From an uncultured Collinsella sp. (lineage in GTDB: Bacteria; Actinomycetota; Coriobacteriia; Coriobacteriales; Coriobacteriaceae): a stretch of DNA of 12,308 nucleotides. Below the pieces are notes generated by a model that worked only from the letters and a program-made list of their open reading frames with translations, was not told the DNA's origin and ran no database searches. How positions within the stretch are numbered: position 1 is the stretch's first letter; each line of letters begins with the position of its first letter. Positions 1-6,064 of this stretch are shown in pieces. Location: the NCBI GenBank assembly GCA_937937835.1, contig CALDBJ010000121.1, positions 1 to 12,308 on the forward strand, read 5' to 3'. The position numbers and the translations under genes are program-made.

Positions 1-605
1 GTGTGGTCGGCAGCGCAGCGCTGAATCGCCAGGGACAGAATCTCCTGGGCGGTCTTGTGGCACTCGGCGCGAACCTGCTGCTCGGACTCGCGAATGATCG
101 TGGCGGCCTCGTGGGTGACCTCGCCGCGAACCTTATCGAGGAGCTCCTTGTGGGCGTCCTCGCGGGTAAGGTCGGCAATACGCTCGAGCTCGGAGGTCTG
201 CTTAGTGCAGAGCTCCTCAAGCTCGCGGGAGCGCTTCTCGACCTGACCGGCCTGGCTGGACAGCTGGTGCTCACGCTTGTCGAGAGCGTCGTTTCGGCGA
301 TCAAGGGACTCCTCGCGCTGCATCACGCGGTTCTCAAGCGTACGAATCTCGCTCTTACGCTGCTTGTCCTCGGCCTCGGCGGCCTGCTTGTTCTTGATGA
401 TCTCCTCTTTAGCCTCGAGCAGAGCCTCTTTTTTGAGGGTCTCGGCCTGACGCTTAGCATCACCGATCAGGGACTCAGCCTGTGCGTGTGCCGACTGGAT
501 CTTTTCGTCGGCCTCGTGAAGACTACCCTGCTTGGCGGTGCGCATGTAGGCAATGGCGGCGATGGCACCCAAAACGATGCCAACGAGCGCTGCGATGATA
601 GGCAT
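1..605 (-). CDS. rny: Ribonuclease Y, N-terminal part (cut by window edge)
   Basis: RNase Y is the membrane-anchored endoribonuclease that starts mRNA decay in many Gram-positive bacteria. About 201 residues are visible. Residues 2-21 form one hydrophobic membrane anchor (starting PIIAALVGIV). A long charged, heptad-like coiled coil rich in E, K, R and Q follows to about residue 185. It contains the family hallmark RVMQREESLDRRNDALDKRE, and the fragment ends in EILSLAIQRCAADHT, the conserved stretch just before the KH domain. The KH and catalytic HD domains lie outside the window. The ATG start at 603-605 is supported by AAAGGAGT five nucleotides upstream. The gene has its own promoter at 772-800 and a structured leader. 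The opposite-strand open frame here is only a shadow. Confidence 0.93.
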   Translation of the reverse strand, partial: MPIIAALVGIVLGAIAAIAYMRTAKQGSLHEADEKIQSAHAQAESLIGDAKRQAETLKKEALLEAKEEIIKNKQAAEAEDKQRKSEIRTLENRVMQREESLDRRNDALDKREHQLSSQAGQVEKRSRELEELCTKQTSELERIADLTREDAHKELLDKVRGEVTHEAATIIRESEQQVRAECHKTAQEILSLAIQRCAADH

Positions 606-640
606 GCTCACTCCTTTTTATGGATTCGTTACACAACAAA

Positions 641-666
641 GCGAACCGTCCTTACGAACGGCTCGC
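641..666 (-). promoter_or_regulatory. Leader hairpin of rny: 11-bp stem, GUAA tetraloop
   Basis: Read on the minus strand, the arms GCGAGCCGTTC and GGACGGTTCGC pair over 11 bp around a GTAA loop, which is a GNRA-type tetraloop. Two of the pairs are G-U, so the stem is continuous only in the minus-strand RNA; on the plus strand the same positions are A-C mismatches. A T-rich stretch, TTTGTTGTGT, follows at once, and the rny start codon is 35 nt further on. It may act as a leader or attenuator hairpin for rny, or as a weak terminator for recA-recX readthrough. The sequence alone does not decide between these. Confidence 0.6.
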
Positions 667-727
667 GACATTTGAGTAATATGGGCGCAGCTTATGCGGG
701 TCGGATACAGATAAACATATAAACAAA

Positions 728-742
728 CTCATCACAGATGAG
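728..742 (-). repeat. Small hairpin in the rny leader
   Basis: CTCATC and GATGAG form a perfect 6-bp inverted repeat around a 3-nt loop, followed on the minus strand by TTTGTTTATA. It lies about 20-40 nt downstream of the predicted transcription start of rny, so it would fold near the 5' end of the mRNA. A 5'-proximal hairpin can protect a transcript from decay, but that role is inference. The tight 3-nt loop makes it a modest structure. Confidence 0.4.
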
Positions 743-771
743 CACATATCACAAAGCAAATGACAGTGTTT

Positions 772-800
772 ATCGTACGTTGAACCACAACAACTGTCAA
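772..800 (-). promoter_or_regulatory. Predicted housekeeping-sigma promoter of rny
   Basis: On the minus strand a perfect -35 box TTGACA (795-800) is followed after exactly 17 bp by TACGAT (772-777), which matches 4 of 6 bases of the -10 consensus. Transcription should begin near position 765, leaving a leader of about 160 nt before the rny ATG. The promoter sits downstream of recX, so rny can be transcribed independently of the SOS-controlled recA-recX unit. I see no convincing terminator between recX (stop at 863) and this promoter, so readthrough from recA-recX is also possible. Confidence 0.72.
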
Positions 801-862
801 ATAAATGGCCCCAGCACGGCGGCTAAAACGCGGTGAACGGCAGGGCAACAAAGCGCATACGC

Positions 863-1555
863 CTAAACTGCACATTCCTCGCGTTCGGCATCGAGACGTG
901 CCTTAACGGCATCGGCGGCGATGTGATACGAGAAGCCCTTGCCCATCAAAAACCGAACCAGTTTTTCGAATCCGCGCGTCTCTGGAACACGACGCTTGGC
1001 GAGCAGGGCTGACGCACGCGTCAAATCGTCTTCGACGGCAAAATAATCCTCGGGATAACCGGGAATGTCATCGAGCACGACATGACGGCGCTTGAGCTCG
1101 GTCTCGATTTTGCGCTGTCCCCAACCGCGCCGCTTGCGCTCCTCGATAAAGTACGAGCAAAAGCGGCTCTCGTCTAAAAAGCGATACTCGGTGGCGCGCT
1201 CGACGGCGAAATCGATCGCAGGCTGGTGAAAGCCGTAGCGAGCCAGCTTGTCACGGACCTCACCCGTCGCATGGTCGCGGCGCGATAACATCTCGGTCAC
1301 CATGGTAAGTGCACATTTACGCTCAATGAGCTGCACCGCCTCACGGAAGTTGTCCCAATCACAGGGAAGATCGGGGCGGTTTTTGACATACAGCCGCGCG
1401 ACCCGCACGGGAATCCAAATGGACCGCTCAAAACCGCCCTCAAGCTCACAATCGATATGTGCGCAAGGCTTTTTGGACGCATACCCGCTCGAGAACGAGG
1501 AGGCCGCCTTCTTATCGGGAAAGACGACCGTGGCCTCGGTCACCGTATACGACAT
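863..1555 (-). CDS. recX: RecX, regulator of RecA
   Basis: RecX binds RecA filaments and limits RecA activity. The product has 230 residues. Residues 81-160 carry the clearest family pattern: MLSRRDHATGEVRDKLARYG, then AVERATEYRFLDESRFCSYF and ERKRRGWGQRKIETELKRR. These match the three-helix repeats of RecX, and a further repeat fills residues 175-225. About 80 residues precede the core, so the length is nearer to Bacillus RecX than to the short enterobacterial form. The ATG at 1553-1555 lies 11 nt after the recA stop. No clear Shine-Dalgarno sequence precedes it, so translation is probably coupled to recA and transcription SOS-controlled. Family assignment is firm; the exact start is less certain. 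Confidence 0.9.
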   Translation of the reverse strand: MSYTVTEATVVFPDKKAASSFSSGYASKKPCAHIDCELEGGFERSIWIPVRVARLYVKNRPDLPCDWDNFREAVQLIERKCALTMVTEMLSRRDHATGEVRDKLARYGFHQPAIDFAVERATEYRFLDESRFCSYFIEERKRRGWGQRKIETELKRRHVVLDDIPGYPEDYFAVEDDLTRASALLAKRRVPETRGFEKLVRFLMGKGFSYHIAADAVKARLDAEREECAV

Positions 1556-1566
1556 GAGCGTAACCG

Positions 1567-2715
1567 CTACTCGTCGTCATCATCGAGCATGGCGGAACCA
1601 TCGATGGCGTAAAGCTCGTCAAACTCCTCAGGCGCAGGCTGATCGGTCAGCTCGACCTCGGACGGAGCATCGTCATCAAACTCAAGTCCGCAGGCAAGGC
1701 GGACCTTATGCTCAATCTCGTCAGCGCAATCGGGGTGTTCGCGCAGGAACGCCTTGGCGGCCTCGCGACCGTTGCCGAGCTTGTCCTCGCCATAGGCAAA
1801 CCAGGAGCCCATCTTCTTGCAGATGCCGCACTCAACAGCCATGTCCAGAATCGAGCCCTCCTTAGAGATGCCCGTACCGTACATGATGTCGAACTCAGCA
1901 GAACGGAACGGAGCTGCCACCTTGTTCTTAACGACCTTGGCGCGCACGCGGTTACCGATAACCTCGTCCTTAAGCTTAATGCTGTCGATACGGCGAATGT
2001 CGATACGCACCGAAGAGAAAAACTTAAGGGCGCGGCCGCCCGTCGTAGTCTCGGGGTTGCCGAACATGACGCCGATCTTCTCACGCAGCTGATTAATGAA
2101 GATGCACGTCGTGTTGGACTTAGAAAGCGAGCCGGCGAGCTTACGGAGCGCCTGGCTCATCAGGCGAGCCTGAAGACCGACCGTAGTGTCGCCGATTTCT
2201 CCCTCGATCTCGGCACGCGGGGTCAGCGCGGCGACAGAGTCGACGACGATGGCATCGATGGCGCCGGAACGCACGAGCATGTCAACGATCTCGAGCGCCT
2301 GCTCACCCGTATCGGGCTGGGAAATCAGTACCTCGTCGATATCCACGCCAATGCGCGCGGCATACGTGGGATCGAGCGCATGCTCGGCATCGATAAATGC
2401 CACAACGCCACCCATTGCCTGGGCCTCTGCCAAAATCTCGAGCGAAAGCGTCGTCTTACCGGAGGACTCAGGACCGTAAATCTCGACGATACGGCCGCGC
2501 GGCACGCCGCCGATACCCAGCGCGGCATCGAGGGCCAGGGCGCCCGTGGGAATGGCCTCGACCTCGAGCTCGGGACCACCGTCGCCGTACCTCATGATGG
2601 AACCCTGGCCGAATTTCTTCTCGATCTCGGCCTTGGTGGTGGCGATCATCTCATCGCGCTCTTTACCCGTCGTGCGAGCATGAACGGTACGTACGGGACC
2701 TGAATTCTTGGCCAT
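1567..2715 (-). CDS. recA: RecA recombinase
   Basis: RecA forms filaments on single-stranded DNA, catalyses strand exchange and triggers LexA self-cleavage in the SOS response. The product has 382 residues. Visible motifs are IEKKFGQGSIMRYG (31-44), Walker A GPESSGKT (81-88), the catalytic Glu in DAEHALDP (E111), Walker B AIVVD (155-159), loop L1 near EIEGEIGD (169-176), loop L2 GNPETTTGGRALKFFSSVR (219-237) and an acidic tail ending LDDDDE. I chose the ATG at 2713-2715 because GGAGG lies 7 nt upstream; an in-frame TTG at 2736 would put that site inside the coding region. The gene follows a dedicated promoter with a LexA box and precedes recX by 11 nt. No intein or frameshift is present. Confidence 0.98.
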   Translation of the reverse strand: MAKNSGPVRTVHARTTGKERDEMIATTKAEIEKKFGQGSIMRYGDGGPELEVEAIPTGALALDAALGIGGVPRGRIVEIYGPESSGKTTLSLEILAEAQAMGGVVAFIDAEHALDPTYAARIGVDIDEVLISQPDTGEQALEIVDMLVRSGAIDAIVVDSVAALTPRAEIEGEIGDTTVGLQARLMSQALRKLAGSLSKSNTTCIFINQLREKIGVMFGNPETTTGGRALKFFSSVRIDIRRIDSIKLKDEVIGNRVRAKVVKNKVAAPFRSAEFDIMYGTGISKEGSILDMAVECGICKKMGSWFAYGEDKLGNGREAAKAFLREHPDCADEIEHKVRLACGLEFDDDAPSEVELTDQPAPEEFDELYAIDGSAMLDDDDE

Positions 2716-2745
2716 GAATAGCCCTCCTCTTAACAACCTGCATCG

Positions 2746-2774
2746 ATAATAAACGAACGACTGTTCGTGGTCAA
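2746..2774 (-). promoter_or_regulatory. Predicted promoter of recA
   Basis: On the minus strand TTGACC (2769-2774, 5 of 6 matches to -35) and TATTAT (2746-2751, 5 of 6 matches to -10) are separated by exactly 17 bp. Transcription would start near 2739, giving a short leader of about 24 nt that contains GGAGG. The LexA-type palindrome fills almost the whole spacer, which is the expected arrangement for a repressor that blocks RNA polymerase. This promoter makes recA-recX independent of the upstream cinA transcript. Confidence 0.82.
2754..2767. promoter_or_regulatory. LexA operator (SOS box) in the recA promoter
   Basis: CGAACGACTGTTCG has perfect 5-bp inverted arms, CGAAC and GTTCG, around a 4-bp centre. 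This matches the Gram-positive LexA box pattern CGAAC-N4-GTTC known from Bacillus and actinobacteria. It lies wholly between the -35 and -10 boxes of the recA promoter, so LexA binding should exclude RNA polymerase. I found no second copy in the other intergenic regions of this window. The site is seen directly; LexA binding is inferred from the family consensus. Confidence 0.85.
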
Positions 2775-2815
2775 CCGTTCAGGCCAATCATATGCAGGCG
2801 GTCTTTCCATAACCC

Positions 2816-2866
2816 AACCAAACGCCGACCAAACACTGACCAAATGCTTGACCACAAAGGACCAAA
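2816..2866. repeat. Five helically phased ACCAAA-type repeats upstream of recA
   Basis: On the plus strand the motif (G/A)ACCAAA recurs with ACC at 2817, 2828, 2839, 2851 and 2861, giving intervals of 11, 11, 12 and 10 bp, a mean of 11. Four copies read ACCAAA and one reads ACCACA; four of the five are preceded by G. All point the same way. The array lies about 40-90 bp upstream of the recA -35 box, on the same face of the helix turn after turn. It looks like a protein-binding array, but I do not recognise the binding protein. Confidence 0.6.
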
Positions 2867-2941
2867 TATGAACAAGGCAGGCAAAAATACATCTACAACC
2901 AGCACAAACGCCAAATGAGCCTAAGGTCCCCATCTCCACAA

Positions 2942-2965
2942 TTAAGGGGCTCGAAGGCCCCTTAA
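2942..2965 (-). terminator. Terminator after cinA (end of the rnj-cinA operon)
   Basis: TTAAGGGGC and GCCCCTTAA form a perfect 9-bp inverted repeat around a 6-nt loop (CTTCGA on the minus strand). The structure begins 7 nt after the cinA stop codon, and AATTGT follows the GC core on the minus strand. A-rich and T-rich flanks are present on both sides, so it could work in both directions, but all known genes here read on the minus strand. It separates the long housekeeping operon from recA. Confidence 0.78.
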
Positions 2966-2972
2966 AACACGT

Positions 2973-3503
2973 CTATTCCATAGAGTTGAGCGCAAGGGCA
3001 ATGCGACCCAATGCCTCCGTGACCGCATGGGCACGAACACACGAACGGTCGCCCTCATAGTGGCAGCGCACAGAGTCCACAACCGGCGCGCCCCCATCGG
3101 CGGAACGATGCGCCCAGCCAATATAGAAAGTGCCCGCCGGATCGTCCTCAGTGCCACCGCCGGGGCCGGCATAACCCGTTGCGCTCACTGCAATATCGCT
3201 CTGGTACAGCTCCAGCGAACCCACCGCCATCTCGCGCGCGGTCTGATGCGACACCGCGGTATAGCGGTCAAGCGTCTCCTGCTCAACACCAAGAACACGA
3301 TGCTTAATCTCATCGCAATAGGTCACCGCACCGCCACGAAGCACCGCCGAGGCGCCCGGGATATCGGCAATCGTCGAGGCGATCATACCCGCCGTCAGCG
3401 ACTCAGCCGTCGAAACCGTCACGCCCCGAGCGCTCGCGCGCTCGACAATATCACGCGCCAGCTCCTCGTTATGTGCGGAAATCTGCTCAAAAGAGTCCGT
3501 CAT
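2973..3503 (-). CDS. pncC: CinA C-terminal domain protein / NMN amidohydrolase PncC
   Basis: PncC deamidates nicotinamide mononucleotide to nicotinate mononucleotide in pyridine nucleotide recycling. The 176-residue protein is the stand-alone CinA C-terminal domain; the N-terminal molybdopterin-binding-like domain of full-length CinA (about 400 residues) is missing. Family motifs are STAESLTAG (31-39), GASAVLRGGAVTYCDEIKHRVLGV (50-73, the conserved tyrosine-lysine segment) and SATGYAGPGGGT (107-118). Two starts are possible: the ATG at 3501-3503, chosen here, or a GTG two codons upstream at 3507-3509 with AGG five bases before it. It lies 12 nt after the pgsA stop. In many Gram-positives cinA is cotranscribed with recA; here a terminator and a separate recA promoter lie between them. 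Confidence 0.92.
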   Translation of the reverse strand: MTDSFEQISAHNEELARDIVERASARGVTVSTAESLTAGMIASTIADIPGASAVLRGGAVTYCDEIKHRVLGVEQETLDRYTAVSHQTAREMAVGSLELYQSDIAVSATGYAGPGGGTEDDPAGTFYIGWAHRSADGGAPVVDSVRCHYEGDRSCVRAHAVTEALGRIALALNSME

Positions 3504-3515
3504 ACCCACCAGGAC

Positions 3516-4154
3516 CTAGACCGAAAAGACGATCTTGCGGCAGTTCCAGAAGTACTGGGCGCCCGAGATAACGGTCAGGACAACGGCAACGGCGTACAGG
3601 AAGCGCGACACCGAGTAGATGCCGAGCGTCAGCGCCACCGGGCCAAGGTGCAAGCCGGCCATAGCAAAAACGCACAGGTAACCGCAAATGGAGACCATCG
3701 TGGTTGCCGTCTTGTACTTGCCGAGCTTATCGGCCGCAACGACCAAACCGGCCGCACTCGCAACCATGCGAAGGGCGCTCACCAGAAGCTCACGGAACAG
3801 GATAATGAACACGGACCACACGGTCACCGCGCCAAAATCCAAGAACAGCAGCAGGGCCGAGAACACGAGCAGCTTATCGGCGATGGGGTCCAAGAACTTA
3901 CCGAAGTCGGTGATCTCGTTGCGCGAACGCGCCAGATAACCGTCGACCTTATCGGTGCACGACAGGATCACATACAGAATGAAGGCAGCAGCGGCGAGCG
4001 GGCCGTCGAAGGTGCTCCAATCCGTACCGGCAACACTCGTGTGAGAAAGCGCCGACACAATCATGAACACCGGGATAAAGACGATGCGAACGCACGTCAC
4101 GATGTTGGCGGGCGTCCAGACACTCGTCAGTTCCTTATTGCTCTCGTTAGCCAC
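3516..4154 (-). CDS. pgsA: CDP-diacylglycerol-glycerol-3-phosphate phosphatidyltransferase
   Basis: PgsA makes phosphatidylglycerophosphate from CDP-diacylglycerol and glycerol-3-phosphate, the committed step to phosphatidylglycerol and cardiolipin in the membrane. The product has 212 residues with several hydrophobic segments, at about 17-36, 52-66, 95-120, 125-141, 152-172 and 180-198. The full CDP-alcohol phosphatidyltransferase signature is present: D68, D71-G72, A75-R76, G85, D89 and D93, with standard spacing (D-x2-DG-x2-AR-x8-G-x3-D-x3-D). The start is a GTG at 4152-4154, supported by AGGAG six nucleotides upstream; this site overlaps the rimO stop codon (TAGGAG), so translation is probably coupled. 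A sister enzyme of the same superfamily is possible, but the gene order with cinA and recA favours pgsA. Confidence 0.93.
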   Translation of the reverse strand: MANESNKELTSVWTPANIVTCVRIVFIPVFMIVSALSHTSVAGTDWSTFDGPLAAAAFILYVILSCTDKVDGYLARSRNEITDFGKFLDPIADKLLVFSALLLFLDFGAVTVWSVFIILFRELLVSALRMVASAAGLVVAADKLGKYKTATTMVSICGYLCVFAMAGLHLGPVALTLGIYSVSRFLYAVAVVLTVISGAQYFWNCRKIVFSV

Positions 4155-4163
4155 GACGCTCTC

Positions 4164-5513
4164 CTACTCCACAACATGACCGATAAGCTCATAGCAGAAG
4201 CTATCGGTAAACTCGACGGTCAGAATATCGCCCACGGACGCCTCGCTGGCGTCCAGATGCACCGCGCCATCGGAATCGGGCGCCTGGAACCAGGCATGGC
4301 CGATCAGCTCGGCGCCATCCTCGGTCTCTTCGATACCGTCGACGATTACCTGGGCGCGCTCGCCCACATGTGCGGCGGTGGCGGCAAAACCGAGCGACTC
4401 GGCCAGGTCCATGGCCTCCTGGGCGCGCTCGAGCTTGACCTCTTCGTCGACCTGACCCTCCATCTTAGCGGCCAGGCTGCCCTCCTCCTGCGAGTAGGCA
4501 AAGACACTCGTGTAGTCAAAGCCGACGGTGTCCATAAAGTCGATAAGGTCGCGGAACTCGTCGTCGGTCTCGGTCGGGAAGCCGACCATGGCCGTGGAAC
4601 GAATCACGATGCCGGGGATACGCTCGCGAAGGTCGCGGAACAGATCCTCAAGCTCCTGGCGCGAACCGGAGCGACGCATGGCCTTGAGAATGCGCGCGTC
4701 GCAGTGCTGCACGGGGATATCGATATAGGGCAGCACCTCGGGCGTATCGCGAATCGTCTCGATGAGTTCGTCAGTCATGCCCTCGGGCTGCAGATAGAGC
4801 ACGCGGACCCAGACGTTGTGCGGGCGCACGGCCTCGGCGACGGCACGCAGCAGCTGCGCCAGATTGCGCGGCGAGCCATCGGCGACGTCCTCGTCGGCAA
4901 AGTCGGTACCCCAGATGCCCGTGTCCTGGCCGATCAGCACGATCTCGCGCACACCGCCGGCAACCAGGTCGCGCACCTCGGAGATGATGCTCTCGGCATT
5001 GCGCGAATGATAGCGACCGCGAATATAGGGGATCATGCAGAAGCTGCAGAAGCGGTTGCAGCCATCGGAAATCTTGACGTAGGCGACAGCACCCTCGACG
5101 GTACGTTTGACCTGCGGGATATAGGCAGCAATCTCGCGCTCGACGCCCAGCACGCCATCGATGACCGCCACGATGCCGTCTTCCTCGTCGGCCTTCACAA
5201 AGGCAGCGACCTCGGGCAGCTCGTCAGGCAGGTCATCGCCATAGCGCGACGGCACGCAGCCGCACATGACGATGGGGCAAGAACGAACGCCGTCCTGAAC
5301 CTCGTTGGCGAGCTCGAGCGTGGTCTCGATGCTCTCGGACGTTGCGGAGGCGAGGAACGAGCAAGTATTGACGATGGCGATATCGGCATCCTGCGGGTCG
5401 AATGCCTCCTCGTAGCCCGCGGCGGTCAAAAGAGAACGCATGCGGTCGGTGTCAACCTCGTTCTTAGCGCACCCGAGGGTGATGTAGAGCACGGAGCCCA
5501 ACGGTGTATCCAT
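4164..5513 (-). CDS. rimO: Ribosomal protein S12 methylthiotransferase RimO
   Basis: RimO is a radical SAM enzyme that adds a methylthio group to a conserved aspartate of ribosomal protein S12. The product has 449 residues. The N-terminal methylthiotransferase domain holds cluster cysteines C15 (LGCAKN), C51 (VNTCSF) and C86 (GCVPSRY). The radical SAM motif is CNRFCSFC (C152, C156, C159). VRVLYLQPEG, IDIPVQHCD, MVGFPTET and FAYSQEEGS fit RimO better than the tRNA enzyme MiaB. A TRAM domain occupies about 380-449. The ATG at 5511-5513 has AAAGGA 12 nt upstream, a longer gap than usual. The gene sits 27 nt after yajQ and 9 nt before pgsA. Confidence 0.94.
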   Translation of the reverse strand: MDTPLGSVLYITLGCAKNEVDTDRMRSLLTAAGYEEAFDPQDADIAIVNTCSFLASATSESIETTLELANEVQDGVRSCPIVMCGCVPSRYGDDLPDELPEVAAFVKADEEDGIVAVIDGVLGVEREIAAYIPQVKRTVEGAVAYVKISDGCNRFCSFCMIPYIRGRYHSRNAESIISEVRDLVAGGVREIVLIGQDTGIWGTDFADEDVADGSPRNLAQLLRAVAEAVRPHNVWVRVLYLQPEGMTDELIETIRDTPEVLPYIDIPVQHCDARILKAMRRSGSRQELEDLFRDLRERIPGIVIRSTAMVGFPTETDDEFRDLIDFMDTVGFDYTSVFAYSQEEGSLAAKMEGQVDEEVKLERAQEAMDLAESLGFAATAAHVGERAQVIVDGIEETEDGAELIGHAWFQAPDSDGAVHLDASEASVGDILTVEFTDSFCYELIGHVVE

Positions 5514-5540
5514 GTTGGAGAGCAGTCCTTTCGATTGATA

Positions 5541-6038
5541 TTAGCGGTAGTTGGTGAACTGCAGCGGCTGGCCGTAGTCCTGGTCGCGCAGGAACTGGAT
5601 CACGGTCTGCAACGCGTCCTTCGAAGCAGAGGAAACACGCAGCTTGTCGGCCTCGATGGTCACCTTGACCTTGAGCTTTTGATCCTTGATGTCCTTGTTG
5701 ATCTTCTTGGCGGTCGCCTGGTCAATACCCTCGACGATATGGCCGAGCACGCGCACGGTGCCGCCCGATGCCGCCTGCGGAGCATCCCACGAGACGGCCT
5801 TGAGGTCGATGCCGCGCTTGATGAGCTTGGAGCTCAGCACGTCGACAATCTGTTTGGAGACAAAGTCGGCCGGGGCGTTTATCGTAAAGAGCTTGTCGCC
5901 CTTCGAAAGCTCGATCGTGGCGCCGGAATCCTTAAGGTCATAGCGCTGGGAAATCTCGCGCGTGGTCTGCTGGAAGGCGTTGTCGACCTCTTGCATGTTG
6001 ACCTCAGACACGACGTCGAAGCTGGAATCTTTAGCCAT
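5541..6038 (-). CDS. yajQ: YajQ family nucleotide-binding protein
   Basis: YajQ proteins (DUF520) have two ferredoxin-like folds and bind nucleotides; some homologues bind cyclic di-GMP and act with transcription regulators, but the role in Gram-positives is not settled. The 165-residue product has the usual family length. Its start, SSFDVVSEVNMQEVDNAFQQ, and its end, DYGQPLQFTNYR, match the family hallmarks, as do IKDQKLKVKVTIEADKLRVS (122-141) and KDALQTVIQFLRDQD. The ATG at 6036-6038 has AAAGGA six nucleotides upstream. The gene lies 26 nt after the rodZ-like gene and 27 nt before rimO. No EAL, GGDEF or PilZ protein is in the window, so a c-di-GMP role cannot be argued from context. Confidence 0.93.
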   Translation of the reverse strand: MAKDSSFDVVSEVNMQEVDNAFQQTTREISQRYDLKDSGATIELSKGDKLFTINAPADFVSKQIVDVLSSKLIKRGIDLKAVSWDAPQAASGGTVRVLGHIVEGIDQATAKKINKDIKDQKLKVKVTIEADKLRVSSASKDALQTVIQFLRDQDYGQPLQFTNYR

Positions 6039-6064
6039 GATGTTTCCTTTCGCGTACGAGCGGC

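Noticed and set aside
3..722. A 239-residue plus-strand frame at the left edge
   Set aside because: It is antisense to rny, whose minus-strand translation matches RNase Y from its start codon to the window edge. The plus-strand product is Leu/Gly-rich, as expected from mirrored coiled-coil codons.
801..862. A terminator right after recX
   Set aside because: Several GCC/GGGC words are present, but no continuous stem with a T-run can be drawn on the minus strand.
2716..2736. A TTG start for recA seven codons upstream
   Set aside because: It would place the GGAGG ribosome-binding site inside the coding sequence and begin about three bases from the predicted transcription start. The ATG at 2715 fits better.
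2780..2815. A second recA promoter using TATGAT near 2786-2791
   Set aside because: The sequence 17 bp upstream (GGGTTA) does not resemble a -35 box, and no extended -10 is present.
2816..2866. Reading the ACCAAA array as a CRISPR or minisatellite
   Set aside because: The units are about 11 bp with only 6-7 conserved bases and no spacer-repeat structure of CRISPR size; the intervals also vary from 10 to 12 bp, unlike a simple tandem duplication.
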